A stretch of 64,000 nucleotides of DNA, taken from assembly GCF_040833955.1 (NCBI RefSeq), contig NZ_CP162133.1, positions 2,708,501-2,772,500 of the forward strand, written 5' to 3'. This document shows positions 42,837 through 51,893 of the stretch, piece after piece. The notes under the pieces were generated by a model that worked only from the letters and a program-made list of their open reading frames with translations, searched no databases and was not told the DNA's origin. The number at the start of each line of letters is the position of its first letter. Within the stretch, counting starts at the first letter, position 1. This stretch comes from Leptospira sp. WS60.C2. Lineage in GTDB: Bacteria > Spirochaetota > Leptospiria > Leptospirales > Leptospiraceae. The position numbers were made by a program, and so were the translations under genes.

Positions 42837-44527
42837 AATCCAATATTCCACATATAGAATACCCAAGACCACAATTACAAAGAGAAAGTTATATCAATTT
42901 AAATGGAGAATGGTTTTTAGGTCACTCAAAACAAGGTTATCCATTAGAATACCAACACAAAATCAAAGTTCCATTCTCTCCAGAAACAAAAGCAAGTGGA
43001 TTGGGAAATTTTATACTCAAACCGGATGAAGTATTATTTTATAAAAGAGAATTTGAAATTTCGTCTGAGTTCTTAAAAGACATCACGTTCTTACACTTTG
43101 GTGCTGTCGATTATTCTTGTATCTGTTATATCAACGGCAAGGAAGTTGGTTATCATCAAGGAGGTTTTTTACCTTTCTCCTTTGATGTCTCTAAAGCAAT
43201 TCGAACAGGCAAGAATGAAGTCCGACTTACAGTCACTGACCCAACAGACACGGGTATTCAATCCCGAGGAAAACAAAAATTAAAGAGGGGTGGGATTTGG
43301 TACACTCCACAGTCAGGAATTTGGCAAACCGTTTGGATGGAGAGTGTATCAAAAGATTATATCAAACATTTAAAAATCACACCAAACATAGATACCAAAA
43401 CAATCGAAGTGGAAGTGGATACGGAAAGTGACTCCATCCTCATCCAAGTCATTAGTGGAACAGAAGTCATTGCCGAAAGCACAAAAAAACTATCCACAAT
43501 ATCGATTCCAGATATGGAATTGTGGTCACCTGAAAATCCAAAATTATATGATTTAAAAATCAAAACTAAGAATGATCTTGTATCTTCCTACTTTGGTATG
43601 CGAAAATTTTCCATTGGGTACGATGGAAAATTCAAACGATTGTATCTCAATAACAAACCTTACTTTCACAATGGTCTCCTAGATCAGGGTTATTGGTCAG
43701 AAGGATTACTAACACCCCCAGACGATGAATCCATGATTAAAGAAATTTCTTTGATGAAAGAGATGGGATTCAATACACTCAGAAAGCATATCAAAATTGA
43801 ACCCTTACGTTGGTATTACCATTGCGACCGCATCGGAATGTTGGTTTGGCAAGACTTTGTCTGCGGCGGTGGCCCCTATCAAAACTGGAAAGTTGCATAT
43901 CTGCCATTCATTGGATGGAAAACAGATGATACAAAACACAAATTCCTAAACCGTACAGACGAAAGAGGTAAACAAGAGTTTATCGCAGAAATGAATTCCA
44001 CTGTGTCTCTATTGTACAATACTGTTTCATTAGCAGTTTGGGTTTTGTTTAACGAAGGATGGGGACAATTTGACAGTGTCCAACTAACAAAAGAATTAAA
44101 AGCACTGGATAGCACTAGAACGATTGATAGCGTCAGTGGATGGTATGACCAAGGTAAAAATAGCAGTGATCTAAAAAGTTTACATCTGTATTACCAAAAA
44201 CTTAAGGTTCCCAAAAACGAGCCCCGAGTCATTGTATTGTCTGAGTTTGGTGGTTATTCCTTAAAAACTGAGGGTCATGTGTATGATGACAAAAAACTCT
44301 TTGGCTACAAAATACTGCCAGACAAAGAATCTCTACAAATGGAATACAGAAAATTGTTTGAAAAAGAGCTTATACCATTAATCAAACAAGGATTAAGTGC
44401 TTCTATTTATACGCAAGTGAGTGATGTCGAGGAAGAAATTAATGGACTTGTCACCTATGACAGAAAAGTTGTTAAGTTTGATATCCCTTTTTTAAAGGAG
44501 ATCAATCAAAAACTCCAGTATCAGTAG
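42833..44527 (+). CDS. Glycoside hydrolase family 2 enzyme
   Basis: 564 residues, cytoplasmic (no signal peptide). GH2 plan: N-terminal sugar-binding beta-sandwich (FHFG-type LHFGAVDYSCICYINGKEVG, GGFLPFSFDVSK), an Ig-like domain, and a TIM barrel with acid/base Glu in WVLFNEGWGQF and nucleophile Glu in IVLSEFGGY. Much shorter than LacZ, closer to beta-glucuronidase or beta-mannosidase size. TTG start with GAGGA 8 bp upstream, overlapping the MFS stop. Sugar specificity not readable. Confidence 0.93.
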   Translation: MKSNIPHIEYPRPQLQRESYINLNGEWFLGHSKQGYPLEYQHKIKVPFSPETKASGLGNFILKPDEVLFYKREFEISSEFLKDITFLHFGAVDYSCICYINGKEVGYHQGGFLPFSFDVSKAIRTGKNEVRLTVTDPTDTGIQSRGKQKLKRGGIWYTPQSGIWQTVWMESVSKDYIKHLKITPNIDTKTIEVEVDTESDSILIQVISGTEVIAESTKKLSTISIPDMELWSPENPKLYDLKIKTKNDLVSSYFGMRKFSIGYDGKFKRLYLNNKPYFHNGLLDQGYWSEGLLTPPDDESMIKEISLMKEMGFNTLRKHIKIEPLRWYYHCDRIGMLVWQDFVCGGGPYQNWKVAYLPFIGWKTDDTKHKFLNRTDERGKQEFIAEMNSTVSLLYNTVSLAVWVLFNEGWGQFDSVQLTKELKALDSTRTIDSVSGWYDQGKNSSDLKSLHLYYQKLKVPKNEPRVIVLSEFGGYSLKTEGHVYDDKKLFGYKILPDKESLQMEYRKLFEKELIPLIKQGLSASIYTQVSDVEEEINGLVTYDRKVVKFDIPFLKEINQKLQYQ

Positions 44528-44542
44528 ACAAACATCATCTTC

Positions 44543-45655
44543 ATGCAAACTATTATTTTACTTTTTTTCAGCATCTTAGTTTTTGGATTTCTAGTTTATT
44601 ATGTTTTTCATGTAATCGAGATACCGATCTTAAGATTTCATGATTCTGAATTTTCCGCAAAAATCATTTCAGAAACTCGGAAGTTGACCAATCGGTATTT
44701 CCCAACCATCTGGTGTTTCAATCAACATTTGATGTTATTCCTTTTGATGTTTCGGGAAAATAGAGCAAAACGGTTCCCATACGATCAAATAGAACATTTA
44801 GAAATGAAGGATGGAGGGACAACAGGACTTGCTTGGTCCGGCATTCAATCCGTAAACCATAAAGACAAAACACCGATCATTGTTGTCTTTCATACCATCA
44901 GTGGAGATGAACAAGATGTCAAAGGGACTGTATCGCACATACGAAAAACTTACAATTGGATCGTTGTCGTTTGTATTAGAAGAGGACATGGAAACCTACC
45001 TCTCACAAAACCCATCATTAACACAATGGGATCCACTTCTGATCTCAAAGAACAACTTGATCATATCCGAAAGAAATTCCCTAACAAACCATTGTTTGGT
45101 GTTGGAATTTCGGCAGGTTCAGGACTCCTTGCCAGGTATTTAGGTGAATCAGGTAAAAAAAGTTTGTTTCGTGCAGCCGTTGCTGTTTCTCCAGCTTATG
45201 ATATCGAAAAAGCGTTTCATCGTGTTCATCCCGTTTATAGCAAAATTATGGGCCAAAGGATGATCAATTACTTCTTAAAAAGGCATTATGATAGTTTTTC
45301 CAAAGTGAAAGGAACAGAAGAATTGTTACGTGTAAAAACATTAGGAGAATTTCAAGATAAACTTCACTCCGTTTCTGGTTTCAAAGATAAAGAAACATAT
45401 TACAAAAATTCGAATCCTATTTTAGTTGCTGACCAAATTCAAACACCACTTCTAGTATTAAATGCTGCAGATGACCCTATTTGCGTGAATCAAAATGTAT
45501 TGGAAAACTTACATTGGTTAGAAAGTTTAAAAAACACAATTCATGTTCACACAAAAAGAGGTAGCCATATTGCCTTCTTTGAAGGTTTTACTGCAAAATC
45601 ATGGTCCGATCAATTGATTGGAGAATACTTTCAAACTGTTTTGAAGCTCATTTAA
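44543..45655 (+). CDS. YheT-like alpha/beta hydrolase, membrane-anchored
   Basis: 370 residues. N-terminal membrane helix (IILLFFSILVFGFLVYYVF), then an alpha/beta-hydrolase of the YheT/ABHD type: oxyanion region IIVVFHTISGDEQD, nucleophile elbow GVGISAGSG (Ser), Asp in AADDPICV and His in GSHIAFFEG. Probably an esterase or lipase facing the membrane. Follows the GH2 gene by 15 bp, same operon. Confidence 0.9.
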   Translation: MQTIILLFFSILVFGFLVYYVFHVIEIPILRFHDSEFSAKIISETRKLTNRYFPTIWCFNQHLMLFLLMFRENRAKRFPYDQIEHLEMKDGGTTGLAWSGIQSVNHKDKTPIIVVFHTISGDEQDVKGTVSHIRKTYNWIVVVCIRRGHGNLPLTKPIINTMGSTSDLKEQLDHIRKKFPNKPLFGVGISAGSGLLARYLGESGKKSLFRAAVAVSPAYDIEKAFHRVHPVYSKIMGQRMINYFLKRHYDSFSKVKGTEELLRVKTLGEFQDKLHSVSGFKDKETYYKNSNPILVADQIQTPLLVLNAADDPICVNQNVLENLHWLESLKNTIHVHTKRGSHIAFFEGFTAKSWSDQLIGEYFQTVLKLI

Positions 45656-45705
45656 AAAAATATCCAACCCTGCTGATCAGATAAACTATCTACTAATTGT
45701 ATTGA

Positions 45706-46254
45706 TTAGTCTCGTTCCAATACAAAAAAGAAAGGTTGTTCCATTCCTTTAAAATCCATACAACCAAGTAATGTATTTTGATTTACTTTTTTAAATACGT
45801 CATGGATCGGAAGATTGTCGTAAATCATAGCAGATGTAACTTGTCCCCTAAATTCGATTTGGCGAACTCTTGCTTTCGATTTGTTTGTTTGAAAGAGAAA
45901 ACGAAACAATAGAAATAGATACCGAAGAGGCCATAAATTTGTCGAAGGGATAATTGTCGCTAAACGAACGGGCATAAGAGTCGGATTCACTTTAAATAAA
46001 TTTTTGCCAAAAGAGCGAAACACCAGCGGATGCACATTTTCTGAATCTAGGAATTCTTTCCCATACCAATTGAAAGTTTCGAGTGCACCATCCATCGTAT
46101 GCCCTGTATGAAATCCAGAACCATGCCAACGCCCAATCATTTCTTCTATTTTCACAACTTCTAAGGCATCGAACAATGCAAACGAATCTTCTATAGAATT
46201 GTTCTTTTTAGAACGCATTTCTTGGAATTTTATTTCTAATTTTTTTTCACCCAT
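45706..46254 (-). CDS. GXWXG/DUF4334 protein
   Basis: 182 residues: N-terminal GXWXG domain (EMIGRWHGSGFHTGH) followed by DUF4334 (residues ~115-180: KARVRQIEFRGQVTSAMIYDNLPIHDVFKKVN). Soluble, no signal peptide. Members are found in mycobacteria and leptospires; function unknown. Convergent with the YheT-like gene. Confidence 0.9.
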   Translation of the reverse strand: MGEKKLEIKFQEMRSKKNNSIEDSFALFDALEVVKIEEMIGRWHGSGFHTGHTMDGALETFNWYGKEFLDSENVHPLVFRSFGKNLFKVNPTLMPVRLATIIPSTNLWPLRYLFLLFRFLFQTNKSKARVRQIEFRGQVTSAMIYDNLPIHDVFKKVNQNTLLGCMDFKGMEQPFFFVLERD

Positions 46255-46388
46255 AGGAATTTATCACTCACCTGTTTTGACGATTGTTTGGAACTCTAAA
46301 ATAAGATTTTCTAATAAAATTTTTCAAATCAGTTCAGTAGGATTCTTTCCACTCTTGTCAAAAACCAGATTTATGGTACACTCAGCAT

Positions 46389-46799
46389 ATGAATGTAGCT
46401 GATTCCGAAATAAAATCTCTCCTTCAATCGTATCAGACAATTACAGTTTACGGACTTAGTAATGACCCACAAAAGCCAAGTCATTATGTTCCTGTGTTCA
46501 TGAGGGAGAAAGGCTGGGATGTGATTGGAACATATCCTAAGGAGCATTCTGTAGGCGGATTCAAAATCTATAAAAACCTAAGAGATGTTCCCAAGGAAAG
46601 TCGCAAGTTCATCGATGTTTTCAGGAGTTCAGACAAAGTTCCTGAAATTGTAGATGAAATTTTAGAATTAGGTGGAACGGAATTTTTGTGGTTACAACTT
46701 GGTATTTCTCATCCAGAAGCAGAAAAAAAAGCAGAAGCTTCTGGCATCAAAGTCGTATCGAATCGATGCTTAATCATAGAGCACAAAAGATTTTTTTGA
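46389..46799 (+). CDS. CoA-binding protein (YccU-like)
   Basis: 136 residues, a Rossmann-like CoA-binding domain: TITVYGLSNDPQKPSHYVPVFM, GWDVIGTYPKE, RDVPKESRKFIDVFRSSDKV, WLQLGISHPEAEKKAEASGI and C-terminal NRCLIIEHKR (family CxxxE/H). Exact cofactor role unknown. Followed 4 bp later by a HAD gene. Confidence 0.92.
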   Translation: MNVADSEIKSLLQSYQTITVYGLSNDPQKPSHYVPVFMREKGWDVIGTYPKEHSVGGFKIYKNLRDVPKESRKFIDVFRSSDKVPEIVDEILELGGTEFLWLQLGISHPEAEKKAEASGIKVVSNRCLIIEHKRFF

Positions 46800-46803
46800 T
46801 TCA

Positions 46804-47394
46804 ATGCAATTGTTGCACAAAAAAAAACATTGGATCTTTGATATGGATGGCACTCTCACAATTGCACAACATGACTTCAATGCCATCAAACGAGAGCTAG
46901 GTTTTCCATTAGATATGGATATTTTAACTTCGCTTTCAAAATTACCAACCGAGTTAAAATTACAGAAAAATTTACAACTAGATGCGATTGAACTTGAAGT
47001 TGCTAAATTTGCTGAGGCATCTCAAGGCTGTTATCAGTTATTAGAACAGATTCATTTGCTAACCCATTCGTTAGGAATCCTTACAAGAAATAGTTTTTTA
47101 AATTCCTTAGAAACATTGAAAGCTGCAGGAATTTACGATTTTTTTTCAGAAGAATATATCGTATGCCGGGATCGTGCCTTACCAAAACCAAATCCCGATG
47201 GAATACTTTTTCTAATGAAGGAATGGAATGCAAAACCAGAAGAAACAATTATGATTGGTGACTATCTGTATGATTTACAAGCAGGTAAGGCAGCAGGAGT
47301 TGAGACGATTTACATTGACCCATCAGGATCTTTCCCTTTCAAAGAAAATGCAAATTATCATGTCAAAAACCTCGAAGAAATTTTATATCTTTAA
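46804..47394 (+). CDS. HAD-superfamily phosphatase
   Basis: 196 residues. Motif I FDMDGTLT, motif II ILTRNS, motif III Lys in ALPKPNPDGIL, motif IV MIGDYLYDLQAGKAAG; the helical cap (residues ~15-75) is present. Probable small phosphatase (phosphoglycolate- or PGMB-like); substrate unknown. Cotranscribed with the CoA-binding gene. Confidence 0.9.
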   Translation: MQLLHKKKHWIFDMDGTLTIAQHDFNAIKRELGFPLDMDILTSLSKLPTELKLQKNLQLDAIELEVAKFAEASQGCYQLLEQIHLLTHSLGILTRNSFLNSLETLKAAGIYDFFSEEYIVCRDRALPKPNPDGILFLMKEWNAKPEETIMIGDYLYDLQAGKAAGVETIYIDPSGSFPFKENANYHVKNLEEILYL

Positions 47395-47466
47395 ATAAGC
47401 ACTCCCTCGTTTCCATCAACAACAGAAAAAACTTTTCGAAGACCCAACAAGAAGAGATTGATTTCT

Positions 47467-48456
47467 CTATGAAAGATCAGAAGAATTCATCTTTGCCAAA
47501 CGCATCATATCCGTTAAAAATTTACGATGGCTAACGATAGATTTTTGTTTGGATTCGCGCGCAGGATTAAAAATCCCTCTCTTCCGAAATAATTTTAACG
47601 GATCTATGTTGATATCAGACCATGTTCCTATTTCCAAGGTTAGAGGAAGGAATCGACTTTTTTGAACAGTTCTTGTTTCATGAGTGATCTTTTGAAACCG
47701 ATCATACAATCGATCCCATAAATCTCCATGGGTGGTATAGGTTTCACTCTGAGGCCCAAAACGATACAAAAAATGATTCAAGGAGTTTGTAAAATGAAAG
47801 GCAATTTTTTGAAATAGAGTTTCATCAACACATGGTTCATGAGTGCTTGCATAAGGCCACCAAACATGATCAACTACACCAAATCCGGAATGAATGTCCA
47901 CGACGGGAATCATTTCATTTTCAGCTTTTAAAAAATACTCATGAAAGAAACGATCCAAAACTCTTGATTCAGTTTGAAGCACCTTACCTCGGTAATATGG
48001 AAATATATTTGAGTATTTGTGTCCCCCAAAAAAGAATGGGGCTTTTACTGCTTCCACTCCAGAGTTTCGCATGAGATCTACACCCTTCGGATTGGATCGT
48101 CTTTTGAGCGCAACACCGCCAGGATTTAAGATAGGAATACAAACGATTCCTACCTCACCATTTTTAATTTCTTGGTACAAAACAGATGTTTTACGTGCAA
48201 AAATATAATCTAAAAAATCTAAAAGTACACGAATCCCTATCGTTTCTAAACCATGCACTCCCGCTATGACACCTGCTAGATTTTTTTTGAGTGCTTTTGG
48301 TTTTCCTATTTCCAAAACATAAATCGGAAATCGAAATCCTTCTTCCGTTTTCGTTGAAAAACCATATTGTTTTAAACGTACTAGTTTTCCACCTAACTTT
48401 GCGATCTTAAGGATTCTATTCTCATATCGATTTAGTCTTTTCATCCCACGCAACAT
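47467..48456 (-). CDS. M14-like metallopeptidase/deacylase
   Basis: 329 residues. Zinc carboxypeptidase (M14) features: GVIAGVHGLETIG (H-x-x-E ligands, His68 and Glu71), NPKGVDLMRNSG (substrate Asn-Arg), VVDIHSGFG (third His ligand) and catalytic Glu in LTLEIGTW. No signal peptide. Could act on peptidoglycan-like peptides or acyl-amino acids; substrate unknown. ATG at 48456, alternative at 48444. Confidence 0.85.
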   Translation of the reverse strand: MLRGMKRLNRYENRILKIAKLGGKLVRLKQYGFSTKTEEGFRFPIYVLEIGKPKALKKNLAGVIAGVHGLETIGIRVLLDFLDYIFARKTSVLYQEIKNGEVGIVCIPILNPGGVALKRRSNPKGVDLMRNSGVEAVKAPFFFGGHKYSNIFPYYRGKVLQTESRVLDRFFHEYFLKAENEMIPVVDIHSGFGVVDHVWWPYASTHEPCVDETLFQKIAFHFTNSLNHFLYRFGPQSETYTTHGDLWDRLYDRFQKITHETRTVQKSRFLPLTLEIGTWSDINIDPLKLFRKRGIFNPARESKQKSIVSHRKFLTDMMRLAKMNSSDLS

Positions 48457-48714
48457 TTGTTTCTATTCCTAAGGTAATTTACGATCGTTTAAAACCAATA
48501 CTTTCCACATCAGCTTGGATCAATCATTTTGATAGTGCGCATTCCTTAAATTCGAATATTCCTGAAAGTATTACAATTTGATGACAATTTATTTTTTAAT
48601 TTCAGGAGTCACAATAGAATGAGAACAAAAATAAAGAACAGTGATTGATTTCTTTATTCGAGAGTTTTCTAATAGAAAAATCTTATCCAATCGAAAGTGA
48701 TTTAAACTTATACA
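48457..48714. other. Divergent intergenic region, no recognised element
   Basis: 258 bp of AT-rich sequence between two divergent enzymes. No ORF of note, tRNA or clear hairpin; promoters for both directions are expected. Confidence 0.3.
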
Positions 48715-49692
48715 ATGCCTAAAATCGTAAGTCCCAAGTCATACCGAAAGAAAGAAGAAAAGATTTTCATCAATGGAAACAACATTCATATCGGTGTTTG
48801 GTATGGTCAGAGACATCCAATCATTTGTTTGCACGGTTTATCGGGAAATTTTCATTCGATGGAACCATTTGCAAAAAAACTACATAAACTCGGACACAAA
48901 GTGATTTCTTATGACTTGAGAGGAAGAGGACACTCGGACAAACCAAAACTTGGATATGGGTTTGAACAACACATCCAAGACTTACACCAAGTCATTCAAC
49001 ATTATAAACTAAACAAACCAATCTTACTTGCTCATTCCTTTGGTTGTATGATTGCCTTACGATATGCATTACATTTTCCCAATCAAATTCAATCGATGAT
49101 TTTATTGGATGGTGGTGGTCTTTTATCTATCTCCAAAAGAATTCAAATATTAAAAGTCTTAAAACAATCCTTCGATCGGCTCGATGTCAAATTTGCAAGC
49201 TCTTCTGAGTACATCCAGCTAGTCAAAAATTCTCCCCTCATTCCCAAATGGACCAAAAAGATTGAAAGGTATTTTCTAGATGAATTGCACATGGTAGAGA
49301 ATGGTTATGTATGCCATATGCCAAAATATGTTATGGAAGAAGAACTAAAAGCAATGGGTGGATCCATTTCACTGGGCAAGGTATTTCTCAATTTTTTACT
49401 ACATCCAATACAAACTCTTGGGAGAATGATCCAAAACAAACATCTGGATTTTGAAAATATTCATACTCCTCTCTTAATCTTAAGAGCCACAAAAATGAAT
49501 CTATTTCCAAACGATGATTTATTACCAAAAGAATCGTATGAGGAAATGCTAACACGATTGCCAAATGCAAAAGGTATGGAGCTTTCTACCAATCATTACG
49601 GAATCCTTTTTGATGATCTAACAGAAAGAGACAATGCCATCCAAGATTTTATTAAGTCTACGAGCTTAAGAAACAAGAAAAGCAAGCAATGA
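48715..49692 (+). CDS. Alpha/beta hydrolase
   Basis: 325 residues. Canonical fold: ICLHGLSGNFHSM (oxyanion), SYDLRGRGHSDKP, nucleophile elbow LAHSFGCM (Ser), and terminal His in STNHYGILF; the acid is probably an Asp in the LLILRATK...NDD segment. No signal peptide. Esterase, lipase or haloperoxidase-like; substrate unknown. Confidence 0.9.
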   Translation: MPKIVSPKSYRKKEEKIFINGNNIHIGVWYGQRHPIICLHGLSGNFHSMEPFAKKLHKLGHKVISYDLRGRGHSDKPKLGYGFEQHIQDLHQVIQHYKLNKPILLAHSFGCMIALRYALHFPNQIQSMILLDGGGLLSISKRIQILKVLKQSFDRLDVKFASSSEYIQLVKNSPLIPKWTKKIERYFLDELHMVENGYVCHMPKYVMEEELKAMGGSISLGKVFLNFLLHPIQTLGRMIQNKHLDFENIHTPLLILRATKMNLFPNDDLLPKESYEEMLTRLPNAKGMELSTNHYGILFDDLTERDNAIQDFIKSTSLRNKKSKQ

Positions 49693-49811
49693 ACGAGTTT
49701 TAAACTCAAGATTTCAGAAAAGACGAAAATACAAATTCCAAGGTTACCATTGACAAAATTCCCCATCTAAATAAACTGAAAGTTTTACACTAAACAAAAT
49801 GGAGATTTTCA

Positions 49812-50228
49812 ATGAAAACCAAAAAGAAGATTATGATTACAAAATTTGATTATGATCGACTAAAATCAATGATTTTAGAATATTCTAAAAGAAATAGAAT
49901 AGATGCAAACTTAGACGATCTACTTGGCGAAATTGAAAGAGCACAGAAAGTAGATTCGTATTTAATTCCAAAAAATATTGTAACGATGAACTCTATCATC
50001 GAAATAAAAAATGAAGGTGAGTATGATTTCAAGGAATTCCAGTTGGTTTTCCCAGAAGATTCCAATCTAGATGAAAACAAAATATCAATTCTAGCACCAA
50101 TTGCAACTGCCAGTTTAGGATACAAAACGGGAGATTTTGTCCATTGGAATGTTCCAGGCGGAGAAAAAAGGTTTCAAATCACAAATATCAAATACCAACC
50201 AGAAGCAAGTGGCCATTATCACCTGTAA
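49812..50228 (+). CDS. Rnk-like (GreA/GreB C-terminal domain) protein
   Basis: 138 residues. N-terminal helical part (ITKFDYDRLKSMILEYSKR) and a C-terminal GreA/GreB-type beta domain: VTMNSIIEIKNEGEYDFKEF, FPEDSNLDENKISILAPI, ATASLGYKTGDFVHWNVPGG, KRFQITNIKY. This is the Rnk plan (nucleoside diphosphate kinase regulator), expected to bind RNA polymerase. GGAG ribosome site precedes the ATG. Confidence 0.9.
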   Translation: MKTKKKIMITKFDYDRLKSMILEYSKRNRIDANLDDLLGEIERAQKVDSYLIPKNIVTMNSIIEIKNEGEYDFKEFQLVFPEDSNLDENKISILAPIATASLGYKTGDFVHWNVPGGEKRFQITNIKYQPEASGHYHL

Positions 50229-50269
50229 GTTAACCAGGCGATTCAATCGATAATGGAAAGCAACTGTAA

Positions 50270-50890
50270 CTACCTTTGGTACAAGGAAAATAGAAATGAC
50301 GAAGGTAGTTGCAATTTGTAACCAAGTTTTAGTAAAAAATTAAGCAATGTTTGTCTCAAAATTCCTTTTTTCAAAAATCGGTGAGATGATGTGACCGCAG
50401 TATATGGCAATAATACCGGTTTCTTGATCTTTCGAAACTGCAAGCTAAGTTCTGTGTCTTCAAAGAGATACTGAATCGGTAAGTCTTTTGTCCACATAGA
50501 ACGAGAAAAAAAGATACAATGATCCAAGTAAACGATTCCTTTCAAACCAACTCGAATTCGATTCGAATACCAAGAGATCAACTTCAAGAAACAATGGTCA
50601 TTATCAAATTGATGGAAAAAACCACCCCAAATATAGGATGGATCTTTTTTCTCACTTTCTTTGATTAAGAACTCGATCGCATCTATCGGTAACTTACTTC
50701 TTGGATGATGAAATAAAATCATTTCGCCATGAGAACGATGAAATCCCAAATTCAATCGCTCTGCTCTGGTAAATGCTTCTGCTTGGTCCACAAAAATCAT
50801 TTCAACATCATTGTGATTTTGAAAGTTTTTAATCGTTTCCTGGTAAAAGATGTTAGTATTGGCATCGATTGGAACAACTATACTTAACAT
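50270..50890 (-). CDS. Glycosyltransferase family 2 (GT-A)
   Basis: 206 residues: LSIVVPIDANTNIF start, DVEMIFVDQA, GEMILFHHPRSKLP (DXD-like region lacks a clean D-x-D), and LFEDTELSLQFRK with an acidic ED that often serves as catalytic base. Compact relative of the TIGR04283-type GT2 group. No membrane segment. Possibly surface glycan synthesis; donor unknown. Confidence 0.8.
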   Translation of the reverse strand: MLSIVVPIDANTNIFYQETIKNFQNHNDVEMIFVDQAEAFTRAERLNLGFHRSHGEMILFHHPRSKLPIDAIEFLIKESEKKDPSYIWGGFFHQFDNDHCFLKLISWYSNRIRVGLKGIVYLDHCIFFSRSMWTKDLPIQYLFEDTELSLQFRKIKKPVLLPYTAVTSSHRFLKKGILRQTLLNFLLKLGYKLQLPSSFLFSLYQR

Positions 50891-50946
50891 CGTGATAGAT
50901 TCAAATCTCTGTTAGTTTATACAAAGATGGTAACAAAAATAAAAAA

Positions 50947-51717
50947 TCAATCCTTCGCCAAATAAAGAAAGATGGAAGAAGGTGTTTCTCCTGCTCTTTC
51001 TGAAATAGTTTCTTTCATTTCACGCTCGGCAATGAATGAAAGAACTCGCGATTCATCTATAGACTCTTGAGCCAAAACTTGACGGATTTCCTCAAACCTA
51101 CGTTTGACAAGTCTAGTTTGATAGGCAATATCACCAGAAGTAAGCGACTTACCAACCAAGATAATTTTAAAATTTGTTTCTGATTTGAGAACTTCTCTTG
51201 CAATAGAAACAAGTTTCTCTTTTATCTCACCTGTTAGCTGATAATCATCAGGTGAAAATTGTATAGAATGAATAGGGGACGGATTTCCATTCACTTGCCA
51301 ATACGATAATTTTGTTGGCAATACGGAAGATGGAATTTGTTTTTGAATCGAATCTATTACTAACTGTTTAGGACAAATCACTCTTGATTCCGTTGACGAA
51401 TTGAAAGAAATCAAAAAACCCAAAGTAGTGAACACAATGTCCCATGGTTTAGCATAAGAATTGGACTCAACAACGAATACTTCAGACGAATTGGATTCTG
51501 CCTTTTCATTGAGATTGTGATGGTAAAATGGAAGGAGAAATAACACTCGATAGGTTCTAATTTCAGAATTCAAATTACATTCATTTGAACTTGAAATCGG
51601 TATGTGTTTTTTACGTTCCAACGGAATTCCTTGCCATGAACACGCCATGGAAACCATGGAGAATAGGCAAATGAGAAGTAATTGTTTGTATTTCGCTTTT
51701 TGTAATGGGAACATCAT
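50947..51717 (-). CDS. Lipoprotein with OmpA-like C-terminal domain
   Basis: 256 residues from ATG 51717 (GGAAA upstream; an ATG at 51768 would lengthen the n-region). Signal peptide ends FSMVSMAC (lipobox). A Bor-like region follows (TYRVLFLLPFYHHNL...AKPWDIVFTTLGFLISFNSST), then an OmpA-like domain: IHSIQFSPDDYQLTGEIKEK, FKIILVGKSLTSGD and LVKRRFEEIRQVL. Divergent from the propeller lipoprotein at 51894, mirroring 6685/7472. Confidence 0.75.
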   Translation of the reverse strand: MMFPLQKAKYKQLLLICLFSMVSMACSWQGIPLERKKHIPISSSNECNLNSEIRTYRVLFLLPFYHHNLNEKAESNSSEVFVVESNSYAKPWDIVFTTLGFLISFNSSTESRVICPKQLVIDSIQKQIPSSVLPTKLSYWQVNGNPSPIHSIQFSPDDYQLTGEIKEKLVSIAREVLKSETNFKIILVGKSLTSGDIAYQTRLVKRRFEEIRQVLAQESIDESRVLSFIAEREMKETISERAGETPSSIFLYLAKD

Positions 51718-51893
51718 AGTGGAAAGTTTCCATTTGGAGCGCTCTTTGGAAACCATTTTAACAACCATTCGGTTAAAACTTTTTTGCTCCCACCATACAA
51801 AACAGGAAGGTTAACACTACAAACTACGGCGCAAGAGAAAAAATGATTTAAATTTCAGTAGAAATAAATTTACTATCCCTTATTGTTTGCGAC

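Noticed and set aside
50267..50335. 9-bp inverted repeat AACTACCTT / AAGGTAGTT at the end of the GT2 gene
   Set aside because: Mostly inside coding sequence, with a long loop and no T tract; not a convincing terminator.
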